Of a DNA stretch of 64,000 nucleotides, positions 33,801-48,800 are shown piece after piece; within the stretch, counting starts at the first letter, position 1; the number at the start of each line of letters is the position of its first letter. Source of the DNA: Blastobasis lacticolella (Eukaryota; Arthropoda; Insecta; Lepidoptera; Blastobasidae). The notes beneath the pieces are model-generated. The model made no database searches, was not told where the DNA came from, and saw only the letters and a program-made list of their open reading frames with translations. Both the position numbers and the translations under genes were made by a program. The stretch spans positions 1,612,001-1,676,000 of the forward strand of contig LR990067.1 in the NCBI GenBank assembly GCA_905147135.1, read 5' to 3'.

Positions 33801-36800
33801 TCACGCCGGGTCTATTTATGTATAAATAACACTCAGGCATGGTACTTTTAAAATTATGTTACGTATTATACTCTGCTTGTATTATAGCAATATATTCCAT
33901 TTTGATCTTGCTGTCACGTTTTTTACTTCTGAATTTACATTACTGATTTTTTTAATTTTGACATGTGTCACATTCTCACATTTTTTTCACTGGCTTGTTA
34001 GTTTTGATCTATATTATAACACTATGTCATTAAATATGGCAATATCGATTTTAGGAAACTTCCTCATTGTCTTGCCGTGAATATCCCTTTGTACTCTCGC
34101 TCACGAGGGTCCGAAGTCCGCCTTGCCCATGATCCGGTATTTGGTACATCATTTAATTACAGAGCGACTGCTGTCTGACCTCCGTGATCCTGGTAACCTG
34201 ACCATCACAGTTACACGTCCAATCACCTAAATGCGCAGGTTTGCCCGATGTGTTTTCCCTCACCGTAACAGCATATTAAGAGAGGTAGGGCATAGCGGGG
34301 TATCTCGTTCGAATTGGAGCCGCCCGCTGGGGAAGTACCTCCACCTTACAGAATATCGCAGCTAAATAATACTCTTTTAAATAGTATTGTGTTTCTGCCG
34401 GTGAGTAAGGTTTCCAGTGCTCCATGGGGTGGGGATTTAGGGAACCGTGGCTTTGGCAGTGGAGTGGCATTTGCTTTTTGCTGCCAGAGCAACGTGTTAT
34501 AGAGGTGGGCAACGCATTAGCGATACTCTTGGTGTTGCTAATGTCTATAGGCAGTGGTGACCACTTTTCATCAGGTGGCCCGCTTGCCTGTTTGCCTACC
34601 GTATGACATAAAAAAAAAAAAAAAAAAAAAAAAGCATCGGTTAATATTCAACTAATGTACCAATTATTTACACGGAACCCTGTACCAACTCAAAACGAAC
34701 TGTAGGTAGGCCTTGAAACACAACAGTTTTTCCCATGAGTGACCTTTTGACAAAGCAGGTTAAACTTCTTATATGCCTTCTTCAGTCACATATCATGACA
34801 TTCGCTGAAACCAACCAGCAAACGACTGACGTATAACAATGACTTTTTCTGTTCTTACGATGAATTTAAGTATTAAAAGTCTATTCAGCGATAACAGAGA
34901 CCGAGTAATACTGTTAACAAAAACTTACTTACATGCTATACTATTAGTTTATTATGTTTTTATTACGTGGCATGGGACTTCTGTTGTCCTACCACAGATG
35001 GAGAAACGTACCGAGTATGTGATCGAGACTCTGTACAGTTTCAAGGAAATTTATTTCACTTTTTGGAACGTGGTGAGTTGCTACAGTCCTTTTTATTTTC
35101 ATTTTAATATGTTTAAATTTCATTTTCATTGACATGCCATAATTGACATATATACATAAATTGCCTTTGGTAAAATTTTATTATATTATTTGACATTTCA
35201 TTTTATTGGTATTATTTATTTGACATTAACCCAACCAATTGCCATTGTGTAATTTTAATTTATTCTTTTCACATGACATTATTGTTTATTACTATTATTT
35301 ACTTTATTTGTTTTCTATGAAGGAAGTACCAAATAAAGTAAAACAGTTTACGTTCTCTTCTATACAATTATAATGTAATTTTAATTAAGTAAATATGTAA
35401 AATTAGATATTAAATAAATCTAAAATCTATAAGTATGCTTTTTTGTGTGTGAAAAGATTGATGAGTATGGTTTTGGCAGGAGCGTAGCAAGTGGAATGAT
35501 GTGGTCTCTACGCCTTAAAGTTCCTTCTAAAGGAGAAACTTTTATTCTTGGCCGTATAGGAGCCTATTTCTCGCACTGTAACATTTCGAATTCTAGCCAA
35601 ATATCTCCTTTAATAATGATATTGAAATGTAGTCAAGAAATATTTTACAACGTGATGGTGTCTATTAAAACGAATATTTACATGATAAAAACAAATTAAA
35701 TAATGCTAATACTACTCAGGAAAAAAGCTAAATTTAAAAAATATTATTTGCAAATAAAAAACTTGCCCCAAGTCTCTTGTTGAAGGAATTGTTTCCAAAA
35801 GACTGGCCTCACGTTGCATATTGGCATTGCCTCGCTGTATCGCGAGACTAATCCTTTGGTCAAGGTATTGGCCAGCCTTTTGGTCGTGCCTTTTACAACT
35901 GTCTTCGCCAGTTTTATGACTGTCGAAGACGTCGGTGACGTTTTAATGCAGTTTTTTTTGCAAGGGAACATGTCGGATTTAAGATTTCACAGCGTGAGAA
36001 TCACCCGCAGGGAATGTGCCTGATGTTGTGTATGTATGTATTTATTCTGTAAAACGTGTTCGGACGTTATATCTAAAAAATATATATTAACGTTGGAAAA
36101 TTTGTTGGTAAATATGTTGTAATATAAAATCATGTGACTAACAAAGATATAAAATACAGAATTATTTTTCACTTTACGTAGTTAAGGAAAATTTAAAATA
36201 ATATGTTTAAAAAGAAAATCTTTTAGATGTAAAAGAAAACGATGGTGAATAATGGTGATATGTGGATATATAAACATAGTCAAAAATTCAAACCAGCACA
36301 GCAATTTTTCAGTAGAAGTTATAACTTCTTATAGCGCAAAATATTAAAAGTTAAATTTGCAGTCGGTATCTCTTCAAATCGAATAATTTTTGGATTTCTA
36401 TACTTACCTCTTCTAACTAATACTAAATTTTTATTTTACTACGTACATATTTATACAGAAAGTGCTTCTTCACGGAAATTTTCACGGAGTGCTAGAAGCA
36501 GGTTTATTTAAAAACAGATTTTGTATTTGTATTTGTATCTGGAATCTGTATTACCTCTTCATCACAAGCCATATTTTGTGGGCGAGTGAATTTGTCAGAA
36601 GTTCCTATACAACAAATATTCTCGTTGATTGGACTACTGTGAGCACCAGCGTACAGGATACCGTCGTGCACGATGATCTTACACATATATATGTAACATC
36701 CATTGGAATCATAAAGTTATCTACGGTGAGTTCAGTGGTCACATACCTACAGTTTGGGCAGAGTTATAAATAAATAAATAAATAATAGTGGACGAATTCA

Positions 36801-39800
36801 CACAGCGCCATCTAGCCCCAAACTAAGCAAGGCTTGTGCTATGGGTGCTAGCTAACTGATATACTACATATATACTTTTTTATTATAAATACATACTTAT
36901 TATACATAGAACACCCAGACCCGTAACAGAAATTAAAATTCATCATTTAAATTTCTGCCCGGCCGGGAATCGGACCCGGGACCTCTTGCGTGGCTAACGA
37001 TGTTGACCACTGAACCACTCAGGTCATCGAGTTCTTTTGGAATTTCTTTCTTGTCGAGCGCTAACAAAAGAATGTTATTTTAGCATAGGTAGGCACTATC
37101 AGGTGGCCCGCTTGCCTGTTTGTCTGCCGTATGACAAAAAAAATCGGATACCTAAGTACAGGATTTCGAAAATAATCAAATGTTACGGATCACATGTTGC
37201 TCAATTGCTGGTCCAATTTGGTCCTAGGACGCATCGCCCTGCTTTCTTAATATGTACTTATTCTGTTAGTTTTCAGTTTTTGAATGTGTTATTGGACCAA
37301 ATAAAGATACTTCTATGTTTATGTCTATGTCAATTACTTTTTTCGACGATTTGAGTGATTCAATTGGTTAACATGCCACGCAGAGGTCTCGTGTTCGATT
37401 CCGGACTGAGCAGAAATTGAAAAGATGAATTTAATTTTTGTTACCCATTTTAAATTTTTATAAATACATATTAAGTAATTAAATATCTGTCTAACGGATG
37501 GTCCAATTTAAATTTGCGGTGTCTTTTATCAAAAATTATAAATTTATTATCAAGAATCTTCTTTGTATCATCATTTCATCATCAATGCGCTCAGTGGCGG
37601 GGTGACATATCAAATGACATTACGTGACTGTCAATGTCACAGTGTCGTGGACAAAGAATGAAATCTTTGGCTGCGAAGTCTATTTTTTGTTTTCTTTTTT
37701 ATATGGCCCTACATACTAGCTACTACTAGTTGTGGTGTGTGGTGCCGCCACCTCAAAGAATAGCACCACCCCATCTCTTCCCGTGGGTGTCGTAAGAGGC
37801 GACTAAGGGACAAATCTGAAAGGTGGGCAGCAGCATCTTTCTGGGTAGATTTACATCAACTACACTGCGATCTCCAACCCGCCTGCCAAGCGTGGAGATT
37901 ATGGCAATGACCTCCCCTTTCGTGGGAGAGGCCCGAAGTCCTGCAGTGGACTGTTATGGGCTGTGATGATGATGACATACTAGCCAAGTAACCGTTGTCC
38001 GCTCGATGGTGCCGTGGTGCCTAGCATTCATTTTATATTATAATTATGATGTTCTTAAGTGTTTGTAAAAACCTAAACTGAATAAAGAATTTGAGTTAAG
38101 TACAATTGTACAATTTGTAAGTACAATTCATGTACAGGTAACGCTCAATGTTGTTGTAACCATAAAACACATCTTTGGCTTTACGGTAGAACACTGATCT
38201 CCAAGATACAGGCTTGCCTAGTTTGGATGTCAGGGTTCAACAATTAATTTGTACAAATATTAATTCTACGTACTACTTTATTCATATTATTCTATTGGAA
38301 TCGAGATTGTTCATTGCAATCGGGTCGGTCTTTTTTTTTGTTATACCACACACGTGGCAAACAAGCTTACGGCCTGCCTGATGGTAAGCAGTCACCGCAG
38401 GCTATGGCCGTTTGCAATACCAGGGGCGCGTTGCCGACCCCGTAAAAACCTTTTCACCCCTTTCTTGAAGGACTCCATGTTGTCTGCGGGTTAGATTGAA
38501 GAATCTCCCGACTCTCATTCATTTCAAATGCATTCGCTTATTTTTCTTTATATTTGTAGTTGTTTCAAAAGGCACTATAGGTCAAACTTCGCGACCTTAC
38601 CTATACATATACCTGAGTGGACGACCTGAGTGGTTCAGTGGTCAACATGCCGGTCTGCCACGCAAGAGGTCCCGGGTTCGATTCCCGGCCGGGCAGAAAT
38701 TGAACTGATGAATTTTAATTTCTGTTACGAGTCTGGGTGTTCTATGTATAATAAGTATATATTTAAAAGTATATAAGTAGTTTATCAGTTATCTAGCAAC
38801 CATAACACAAGCTTTGCTTACTTTGGGGCTAGATGGCGCTGTGTGAATTTGTCCACGATTATTATTATTATTATTATATGAGCCTTATTTGGATATACAA
38901 ACAACGCAATGCTATAAGGCTATAAGTCAAACTCCGCGACCTTACCTATACATATGAGCCTTATTTACATATACAAACAATGCATTGCATTGTTGTTAGT
39001 TTTTTATTAATTTCATAAATAAACATTCTTAATAGATATATCGCAGCCATATGGTTAAATTAGCCGGTTAACTAAACGGCTAGCTTTTTGAGCAATTATT
39101 TAGTTGAAAATTTGCCAGTTTCATAAGATTTTAAAGTGATGTTGAAAGAACGATATTGCCTCGAGTTTACGCAGCTCTTCCACACATTGTTCCAATGCTA
39201 ACCTACCCATAATAACTTCAAAGTATAATAATAGTTTGCATTAGGTTTCTATTCGGTTAGTTTAGGTTAGCATTATGACAATGAATGGAAGAGCTCCGTA
39301 AACTCGAGGCAATATCGTTCATTTGACTTTACTTTCAAAGTTCATGAATTTGGCCAATTTTCAATAAAATAACTGCCTATAAATTAAATAGCCAGCCGTT
39401 TAATTAACCGGCTAATTTAACCATTTGGCTGCGACAGATACATTGGGTTGATCTCACCCAGTAGTCAAAGATATTTTGTCTGCGTCAGACATGCTCCTCC
39501 ATAGCAATTTCTTTTATGTCATACGATAGGCAAACAGGCAAGCGGGCCACCTGATGGAAAGTGGTCACCACTGCCTATAGACATTAGCAACAACAAGAGT
39601 ATCGCCAATGCGTTGCCTACCTCTACAACGCGTTGCTCTGGCAGCAAAAAGGCAAATGTCCCTCCACTGCAAAAGCCGCGTTTCCCCATGGAGCACTGGA
39701 GACCTTACTCACCGGCAGAAACACAATTAGAGTATTGTTCAGCTGCGTTATTCTGTAAGGTGGAGGTACTTCCCCAGTCGGGCGGCTCCAATTCGAAGGG

Positions 39801-42800
39801 GATACCCCGCTATGCCCTACACCTATCTTAGCCATAATAGCATACGTACATTTAGGGGGCCCACTGAAAACCAGCGTCACGGCAACTGTCGTGGCATATG
39901 CTGAGTGTGGCCCCATTGCACTCTCCACATGGCACAAGTAACGAGATTAGAGTATCGTTATATTTTTTTTTTCTTGTTTTGTTTATGTCTCTGTCTCATT
40001 ATATTTTTTTGAATTTCATTTCAAGAATTTGGTGCTGTGTGTTTGAGTGTAATAAATGTGTTTTACTTTTTACTTTACTTTAGGGTGTCTAATGAACGTT
40101 TTCGGATGAAGTTTTCCGTTTCGGATATATTTCGCTTCAAAGTTTATTTTTTTTAGAAACACGCCCTCCCCCCCCCCCCCCCCCCCCTCTCCCTCTCTAA
40201 CAGCTAAACCATAATAAATGGATATGTGTAAAGTACTTAACATAATTTAGTTTAAAACTAAGTCGTTCCCGCCGTCTGTTCCTATGCATTTTAAACCATG
40301 ATCCAATCTGGTCAGGTTCCCCTGGCAGCAGGGTCATGGAGGTCAGATGGCAGTCGCTCCATTGTAATTACCTGATCGGCCAAATCCTGGATCATGTTCA
40401 AGGTGGACCCCGGGCCCTCGTGCGCGAGAGCACAACCGGGACAATAACGCCAGGATAATTATAATTACATAAACAGAGTTGTAAACTAATGCATTTTTTA
40501 AATAAAACTGCAAGATTACTTCACCATCTCAATGGAGTGCAAACAAAAAAATACAATCAGTCTTCAATTTACTATAGAGAGATAACTAATTAATACAATC
40601 AGTCAAAGAATAACTACAACCCAGCCGTTTTTGATAAGGAAGAACTACCGCCATATTTTATTTTCATGCGTCGGTATTCGGAACTAATATTACAACACTA
40701 CCAGTACCACGATTAGATAGACAGTGACGCCTCCATTGCAGTCGTGGGATTCTATACTGCATATTGACACAGTACTGTCATTTAAATTTTATACAATCTT
40801 CGTTTAGTTGCCCTTAACTGTATCGGGAGTGAAGGCGGCTTTTAGTTTTAGTCTATTTTAATTTTAAGCGTAATAATTTAGTTCAAGTTACGATTTTAGT
40901 CGAGTAGATTTTAGTTTAAGTCAGCTTTCCGTTCTATTTGAAATAAGTGTTTTTTTTTTAATTACAAATGATGGAAAAGGAAGTTTTTTGGAAGGAAAAT
41001 AACCTATTTTACAAAGTTTTGTGTTTCCTCATATCGGAGAATGAGAAATTATTCGATAGGAGTGATGCTAGGCTGTATTGGCGTACCGTTGTCCACATAT
41101 ATCTGGTGATCCACCACGCTGGTCTGGCTATCTTCGCCAGGAATCTTGAGATTCAACTTTCGAACAGCGATAATGAGGAACTTGTAGCCCTAGCCACGTA
41201 TAGAGTTGGATATCTGACTGGTTGGAACTTTGTGAGTAGCCATTTTGTCTATTTTAACCCTAAAAATCTGTATCTGTGGCTCTGTCTGTGTCTGTTGCGG
41301 TATCGTAGCTCCCGAATGGATGGACCGATTTCGATGCGGTTTTCTCTGTTTGAAAGCTAGTTTAATCGAGATAATTTTATGCTTTGTTTCGTTAAAATCG
41401 GTTTAGTAGTTTAGAAAATATTTGAGTATATGTAAACATGGTAGCCAGCGAAATTGCAGGCATGGGGCATTTCATCTTAGTCCTCACAGTGACAACGCCT
41501 CTGCGGTTCTGCATTTCTGTTACCTGCAACCTAAATGTAAGAATCGTAGATGTTATGGGCGATAGTTACCACTTACCATCAGGTGGGCTGTCTGCTTGTT
41601 TGTCACTGATTAGCATAACAAGAAACTTTGTCAAGGTTTCCCGACTTTTTCTGTCGGTTCGGTTATTAACCCACAAATGTTTTAGGTTTTGTGTGTACTG
41701 TGTATATGTGTATCTGGGTTTTGGCATCATCATCACAGCCCGCAACAATCCACTGCAGGACTTAGGGCCTCTCCCAAGAAAGGGTAGGTTATTGCCATAA
41801 TCTCCACACTTGGCAGGCGGGTTGGAGATCGCAGTGTTTGCTGCGATCTCCAACTCCTCCCATTGCTGCCCATTTTCCAGATTACGGAGACTCTTGATAT
41901 TTTGCCTCGAAAACAGTCGTCTTGTACGACACCTAGAGTGTAAGGGGTTGGTGCTATTCTACTCTGCCGGACACCACACGGCCCAGGTTTTGGTATCGGC
42001 TTTGTAAAATTGGGTTTTACGTTCTGGACCCGTTCCCCTGGGGATCACATTGAATTTCTCAACCATCCCTTCATTAAATGTTCATCCAAACATTTTTATA
42101 AACTTTCTCATCTATAATTATTATTATACTAGTAGGATATTTATTTGTACATAATTGCTTTACCTTACAATTCCTATTCCAGTGCAGCCGTTAAAAGGTT
42201 TTATAGCGTTTAGCATACTGCTCGAAAGGGAATAAAGTAGAAAACATTTTAAGTTTAAAATAATATCAAAATCGCTTGTAGTAATTATTACCTGCACTAA
42301 GGTGGCAAACAAGCTTGCGGCCTGCCTGACGGTAAGCAGTCACCGCAGCCTATGGACGTTTGCAATACCATGGGCATCACCCGCGCGTTGCCGACCACGT
42401 AAAAACCTTTTAACCCCTTATAATATTTCTTCATAGATATAGACACAGGCAGCACTTTATTCGGTTTTCCATTACATCCATAACCTCATCTTCTTCACCT
42501 TAGCCACAGATACTTTGCGTCAAAATCCCTGTCAATATCCGGGATCTGCCTTAACCATGATCCAGGATTTGGTAGATCAGGTAATTGCAGAAGAGCGACT
42601 GCCATCTGACCTCCGCGAGTCTGCTACCAGGGGAACCTGACCAGATTGGATCATGGTTACACATTCAGTCCCCTAAACGTGCAGGTTTCATCACTATGTT
42701 TTCCCTCACCGTAAGGCCACAGTGCTAAGTACGTATTTATAAAATATATACACTCGTTGTTTCAAAGGAAGCGAAGTTTTAGGTAATTATTTGAATTGCC

Positions 42801-45800
42801 TTGGAATGTGCAAAGAAAAAAATAAAAGATGTATTTTTTTGTATTTTAGTTGTTATTGCTTATTCAGATTTAGGTGTATAACTTATGTGCCTGCATTAAA
42901 ATACAATTCTGCCTTAGATTTTTTGTTCGTAATGACGTTTGGATTCCGGCGTAAGCAAGTTCTTAAAATATCTTTTTAACAATAGCGTATGAAGTGGCTG
43001 TTTTTTGCCTAAAACTACTTATACAATAATAATGATCATCTTGGCGTTAATGTCTTCTGTGTAACCATGATCCAATCAGGTTCCCTTGGTAGCAGGGTGA
43101 CGGAGGTCAGATGGCAGTCGCTCCACTGTAATTACCTGATCGGCTAAATACTGGATCATGGTCAACCCCGGGCCCTCGTGCACGAGAGCACATCCGGGAC
43201 ATTACCACCAAGATGATTATTATTTACTTTTATGAGCATCGGTTAGTATTAAATGAAAGAGTCGTTGGTACGGCCGCAGTGGAATTAGAACCCTGTGCCT
43301 CTCGTTTCGAGTTGGATACCGCACCCACTCGGCCACCACCACTCCGGACGGAACTAGAATAATTATCAAAAAAATATTTTTAATTAGCTTTGTTATCATA
43401 AACAATGTCTTTAGGTACAATTTAATGTTCTAATAAAAACGGCTGTGTTAGCAAAAAATAGTTAATCATTATTTCTCAACTGAACAGGTTTTTTATCATC
43501 ATCATCACAGCCCATAAAAGTCCACTGCAGGACTTAGGGCCTCTCCCACAAAAAGGGAGGTTATTGCCATAATCTCCACGCTTGGCAGGCGGGTTGGAGA
43601 TCGCAGTGTTATAATATAACAATGGAAAATGCTGCTGCCCATTTTCCAGTCTACGGAGGCGCTTAGATCTTTTGCCTCGAAAACATTTGTCGCCTTGTAC
43701 GACACCCACGAGTGTAAGGGGTTGGTGCTATTCTACTCTGCCGGACACCACACGGCCATTAATAGTTTATTGCACACAAAAATGGTAACAAAGATATGGC
43801 AAATATATACATGACACAAAAGGCACTACTTGACTACTATTTATATTGATATTGATAGGTAAATGCTTAGTCAGCCCTCACTTATTGTTCACGTGATAGT
43901 TCCATCTAATTAACTTAGGTTATCAATCCTGGCCTAGCCTGGCAATTGAGTAATGTTGTCACTTACCTACTAATGTTGCGATTTCGGTCCCTTGAAACCG
44001 AATATTTGCTTTCAATTTTTATTTACGGTTCAGTCCGGAAGCCATTGTTTGGTGGCAGCGTACTTGCGAAATGGATAACCAAAGCAATGCATGCTGGGTG
44101 CGGAAAATGGACCGTGTGACCGGGTGGCTTGGGCGACAATTTCGTATTTTGAGACTAGTCAAACTATAGGACAAACAACGAGCTATATAGCCGCTCGCTA
44201 AGTGTGCCTCCAAATATCATTGACTTAGCGAGTATGACAACGGTCTCCCGCTTCCGCTGGGGACCCTAAAACGGGAGCCGGTTGGCGCCCCGAGACTTGA
44301 GACGGTATACTATCCTATATTATACTATACTGTACTGCACTGTACTCCACTGTACTGCATTGTAGTGTACTGTACATACTATATTTTGGGGTATTTTGTG
44401 CTACGTGTCATTTTGGGCTTTAAACTAGATTACTGCAATCAATTTTATCAATATCAGTTCAGTAGTTTCGGCTTGAAGGAGTACCTAACAAAGATCTAAA
44501 CATCGTTTACAATTTCATTTGTTTTATTTTTATTTATTTATTAGGAAGCCATTAGGAACACATTTTATTTTTATACTAACGTATTACATAACATTCATAT
44601 TTAACTTACAGGCTAACTTAACATGTTTTAGTAGGATTTTACAATCCTATTGTAAAAATACTACCATTCACCTACCTATTTTTGTAATAGGAGGAAGTTT
44701 CCCTTGACTCGGTTTTGGGCCTTACCTTTCTTCCTACTTTCCTACCCACTCCTTTTTGACGATTGAAAGAGATATTTTATGTCCTAATCAATAAAGAAAT
44801 TTTGAGTTTGAAAGAGTTTGAGTTTTAAAACCAGATTTTCATATTATTACTACTGACTGGCCGAGTGGTGTCCGGCAGAGTAGAATAGCACCAACCCCGT
44901 ACACTTGTGGGTGTCGTACAAGGCGACTAATGTTTTCGAGGCAAAAGAGACTTAGTCCGCGTAAGCTGGAAAATGGGCAGCAGCGTTCTCCATTATTATA
45001 TTTAAACACAGCGATCTCCAACCCGCCTGCCAAGCGTGGAGTTTATGGCAATAACCTCCCCTTTCGTGGGAGAGGCCCTAAGTCCTACAGTGGACTGTAA
45101 CGGGCTGTGATGATGACTACTGATTAGTTGAGTAATAAATTCCGATAGGCACTCGTTAATTAGCGGACAAACGCCTAGACAGACCTTGTGTTATTTAATA
45201 AATAACACAAGGACTGTCTACCCTACCCTACCCCTACTATACTGTACCATACTACACTACACTACACTACACTACACTACTCCACACTGCACTACACGAC
45301 ACTATACTTCTTCTTATCGAGTCGATGGACTAAATCTCCGACTTACACTTTATTCGCCGAGTATTCGACAACGCATACAGCGTTTGAACTGGCCTCAAAC
45401 ACGTCCTTCATTGAACTATACTATTCTATTTCGGGATATATATGCCTTGAAGGAATACCTAAAAAAGATCTAAAAATCCTTCATTCGCATTTAGTTTCAG
45501 TAGGATTCTTAAGCACAGAATATTAATCCTAAAGAAAATAAACCCCGACTTGGTTTTCGGCCTTTAAACCAGTCTCAGATTTCATATTATCCCATCACTA
45601 TTGATTAGTTGAGTAATAAATTCCGATAGGCCCTCGTTAATGAGCGGACAAACACCCAGACAGACCTTGTGTTATTTAATAAATCCGTTTCTGATAACGT
45701 GCAGACTATGCCCTATTATCTCTGCTTCCCTGCTTCCTAATGATTGCAACTTAGTTCGGTATAGTTAAGTGTATGTCGTCTATCTATAGGAAACGGTGAT

Positions 45801-48800
45801 TTTGAATATGACTACGTCCCGGGCGTCTAATAAATAAATAAAATAAAATTATCATTGATTTCGGAGGATCCATATTTATGTTAGTAAGAATGGTTCTCTT
45901 ACACGACCACATTACTCGTCATCAAAGCCCATAACAGTCCATTGCAGGACTAAGGGCCTCTCCCACGAAAGGGGAGGTTATTGCCATAATCTCCACGCTT
46001 GGCAGGCGGGTTGGAGATCGCAGTGTTGTAAATATAACAATGGAAAACGCTGCTGCCCATTTTTGCAGTTGTCTTAAAAATATTAGTCGCCTTGGTTTGA
46101 CACCCACGAGTGTAAGGGGATGGTGCTATTCTACGCTGCCGGACACCACACGGCCAACCACATTAGTAAAATTAATAAATTCGAATTTTCCATGTCAAAT
46201 TAATAAAATACAGTTACTTAATTATGTCAAAAATAACATCACATTTATGACATTCAATATAAATAAATTCAATTTCAAATAATGTCAAAACTTTTAAAAA
46301 TTTACAAGCTATAATAGTTAAATAATTAAAGAGCGCTTGCGAGGCTGATAACAAAAGTTAAGCAACCTTCGTCGATGCCGGTAACTGGATGGGTGACCGT
46401 TTTGTACTTTGACCTCCTCGGGTGTGTAAAATTATTTTTGGTAGCCTTTTATCTTAGTCTTCATAGCGACATCTCTCGACATCTGTGGTTCAGCGGAATC
46501 CTTTATCCATGTGTCCGACTTACACTTATCGTTTTTCGGGTTATCGATCGAATGAATAAGAAAGTAGATACTAGATACCTACTACCCAAAAGTATATATA
46601 AATAGTTATCTTGGTGTTAATGTCCCGGGTTGCTCCCGCGGGGCAGATCAGGTAATTGCACTCTGCTACCAGGGGAACCTGACCAGATTTAATCTTGGTT
46701 ACACATTTAGTCGCCTGTGAATGCAGGATCCATCACGATGACTTGCCTCACCGTAAGAGCATCGGTTAGCGTTCAACAAATTTTAGATAAAGCCTTAATG
46801 GCTTTAAGTCCACCAATTGTATTATTGCGCAACAGAGTATACAAAAAGATAAAAAAATAATTATTCTGTGTAATTTTGTAGGCCAAGGCAGAATAGCAGG
46901 CCCGTAGGCACCTTCGCGTATCTGCGGAACTGAGCTTTGGCCTCTTTAGCGTTTAGTGTTTATATATTTTTTTTCTTTCTCTCATTATTTTTTTTTCCCT
47001 TGTTTAATTTATTTTAATTTTATGTAAATTTTTTTTCTATGTTTGAGCTAAATGCTAAATAAATACCTTTTTATTTATTTATTTAATGCACATAACTCAG
47101 AAAAGAGTCATTGGTACATGGCGGCAGTGGGATTCGAACTCGGTACCTCTCGCTTGCGAGTCGAATACCTTTACCACGAGGCCACCAACGCTCCAAAAGT
47201 ATGCCTACGCATATCTTTATCACAACTAATTGAAGATTTATTTTAGTACTCGTACGACGTTTCGTCACCTTACAAACCAGCCGATAAAGGTACTTATCTT
47301 AGTTTCCTCAGTGTCAATACACCTATTGTTTATACAAAAAACTGAGTAACATGTTATAAGATATATAGGGTATACCTAGCGGGTTATCCCGTTCAAATTG
47401 GGGCTGACTGTGGAACTCCACCTTAGAGAATATCGTATCGTCATACAATTTTCTTTTAAATTACTGGACCTGCAGCGACTTTGTTCACGTGGTGTCCTGC
47501 CCCTACCCTACCTTGCCCTAGCCCTACCCTACCACTACCCTACACCTAATTTACCTAACCTTTTTTCTTGCTTATAAACCTTCCTATTGAACCGCCCTAT
47601 CTATTGATGAAACCGCATTAAAATCCGTCGCGTAGTTTAAAAGATCTAAACGTGCATAGATACAGACGGCGGGGAGCTTTGTTTACTAGATACGACCGTT
47701 GCCAATTAGGACAGTGCCTTACAGCCGACCAAGGTCTTCTGCTTTGGTACCCCATGACAGTATATTACTATCGATTCCCTGAGGAGAACAGTGGATACGA
47801 ATCACCACGATTTCGATGGTCACCAGTCATGGTGCAGTGGTGGTGGTAATATGGCGCCTGGTACGATAATAATAACGAGAGCGTCGGTGGCTCAATGGAT
47901 AGTAGTTCCGACTTGTAACCGAGAGGTAGGTAACGAGTTCGATACCCGGTGCCACCTTTTCTGAGTTACGTACCTACATTTGTTGTATATTAACCAATGC
48001 CCTTACGATGAGGGAAACATCGTGAGGAAACTTGCACATTCTGGTGAACCATGATCCAATCTTGTCAGGTTCCCAGTTAGGGTCACGGAGGCCAGATAGC
48101 GGTCACTCCACAGTAAATACCTGGTCTGCCAAATCCTGGATCATGATCTAGGCTCGGGCGCTTATACAATCGGGAAATTTGATTCTTTTTTGTTTAACAA
48201 TCCAAATGATTTAAATGATGATGACGAAAGTCAAGGTATTCATAATTTAATAAAAGTTTCTTCCTCTCCAAAAAAGTACAAAATCACGCGTTCCAAATTC
48301 AAATTAGAAGCGAAACAATTGAGCAGCCGTTATCAAAGGTCAATGGCCGGCCAAAGATCAGACAGAGAGACAGACGGGTGCGTGTCACGTGATTTGTTTT
48401 ATCTACTAACAGTGATAAATAGTAGGTTCATATTACACGTGTTGGTTTCCAACTATCATGGACTAGTTCCGCTTTGCTATGATAGCGAGGAATGCATTCT
48501 AGTTTTGGGTCAAACATGTTTTTATTTAGCTTGAATCACTTGGCCGTGTTGTGTCCGGCAGTGTAGAATAGCACCAATAATCGACAATCGCGGGTGTCGT
48601 ACAAGGCGACTAATGTTTTCGAGGCAAAAGATCAAGAGTCTCCGTAGGCTGGAAAATGGGCAGCAGCATTTTCCATTGCTATATTGAAACACTGCGATCT
48701 CCAACCCGCCTGCCAAGCGTGGAGATTATGGCAATAACCTCCCCTTTCGTGGGAGAGGCCCTAAGTCCTGTAGTGGACTGTTACGGGCTGTAATGATAAT

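Noticed and set aside
45225..45310. Regular short repeats as a possible CRISPR array
   Set aside because: Five-base units without spacers: a eukaryotic microsatellite.
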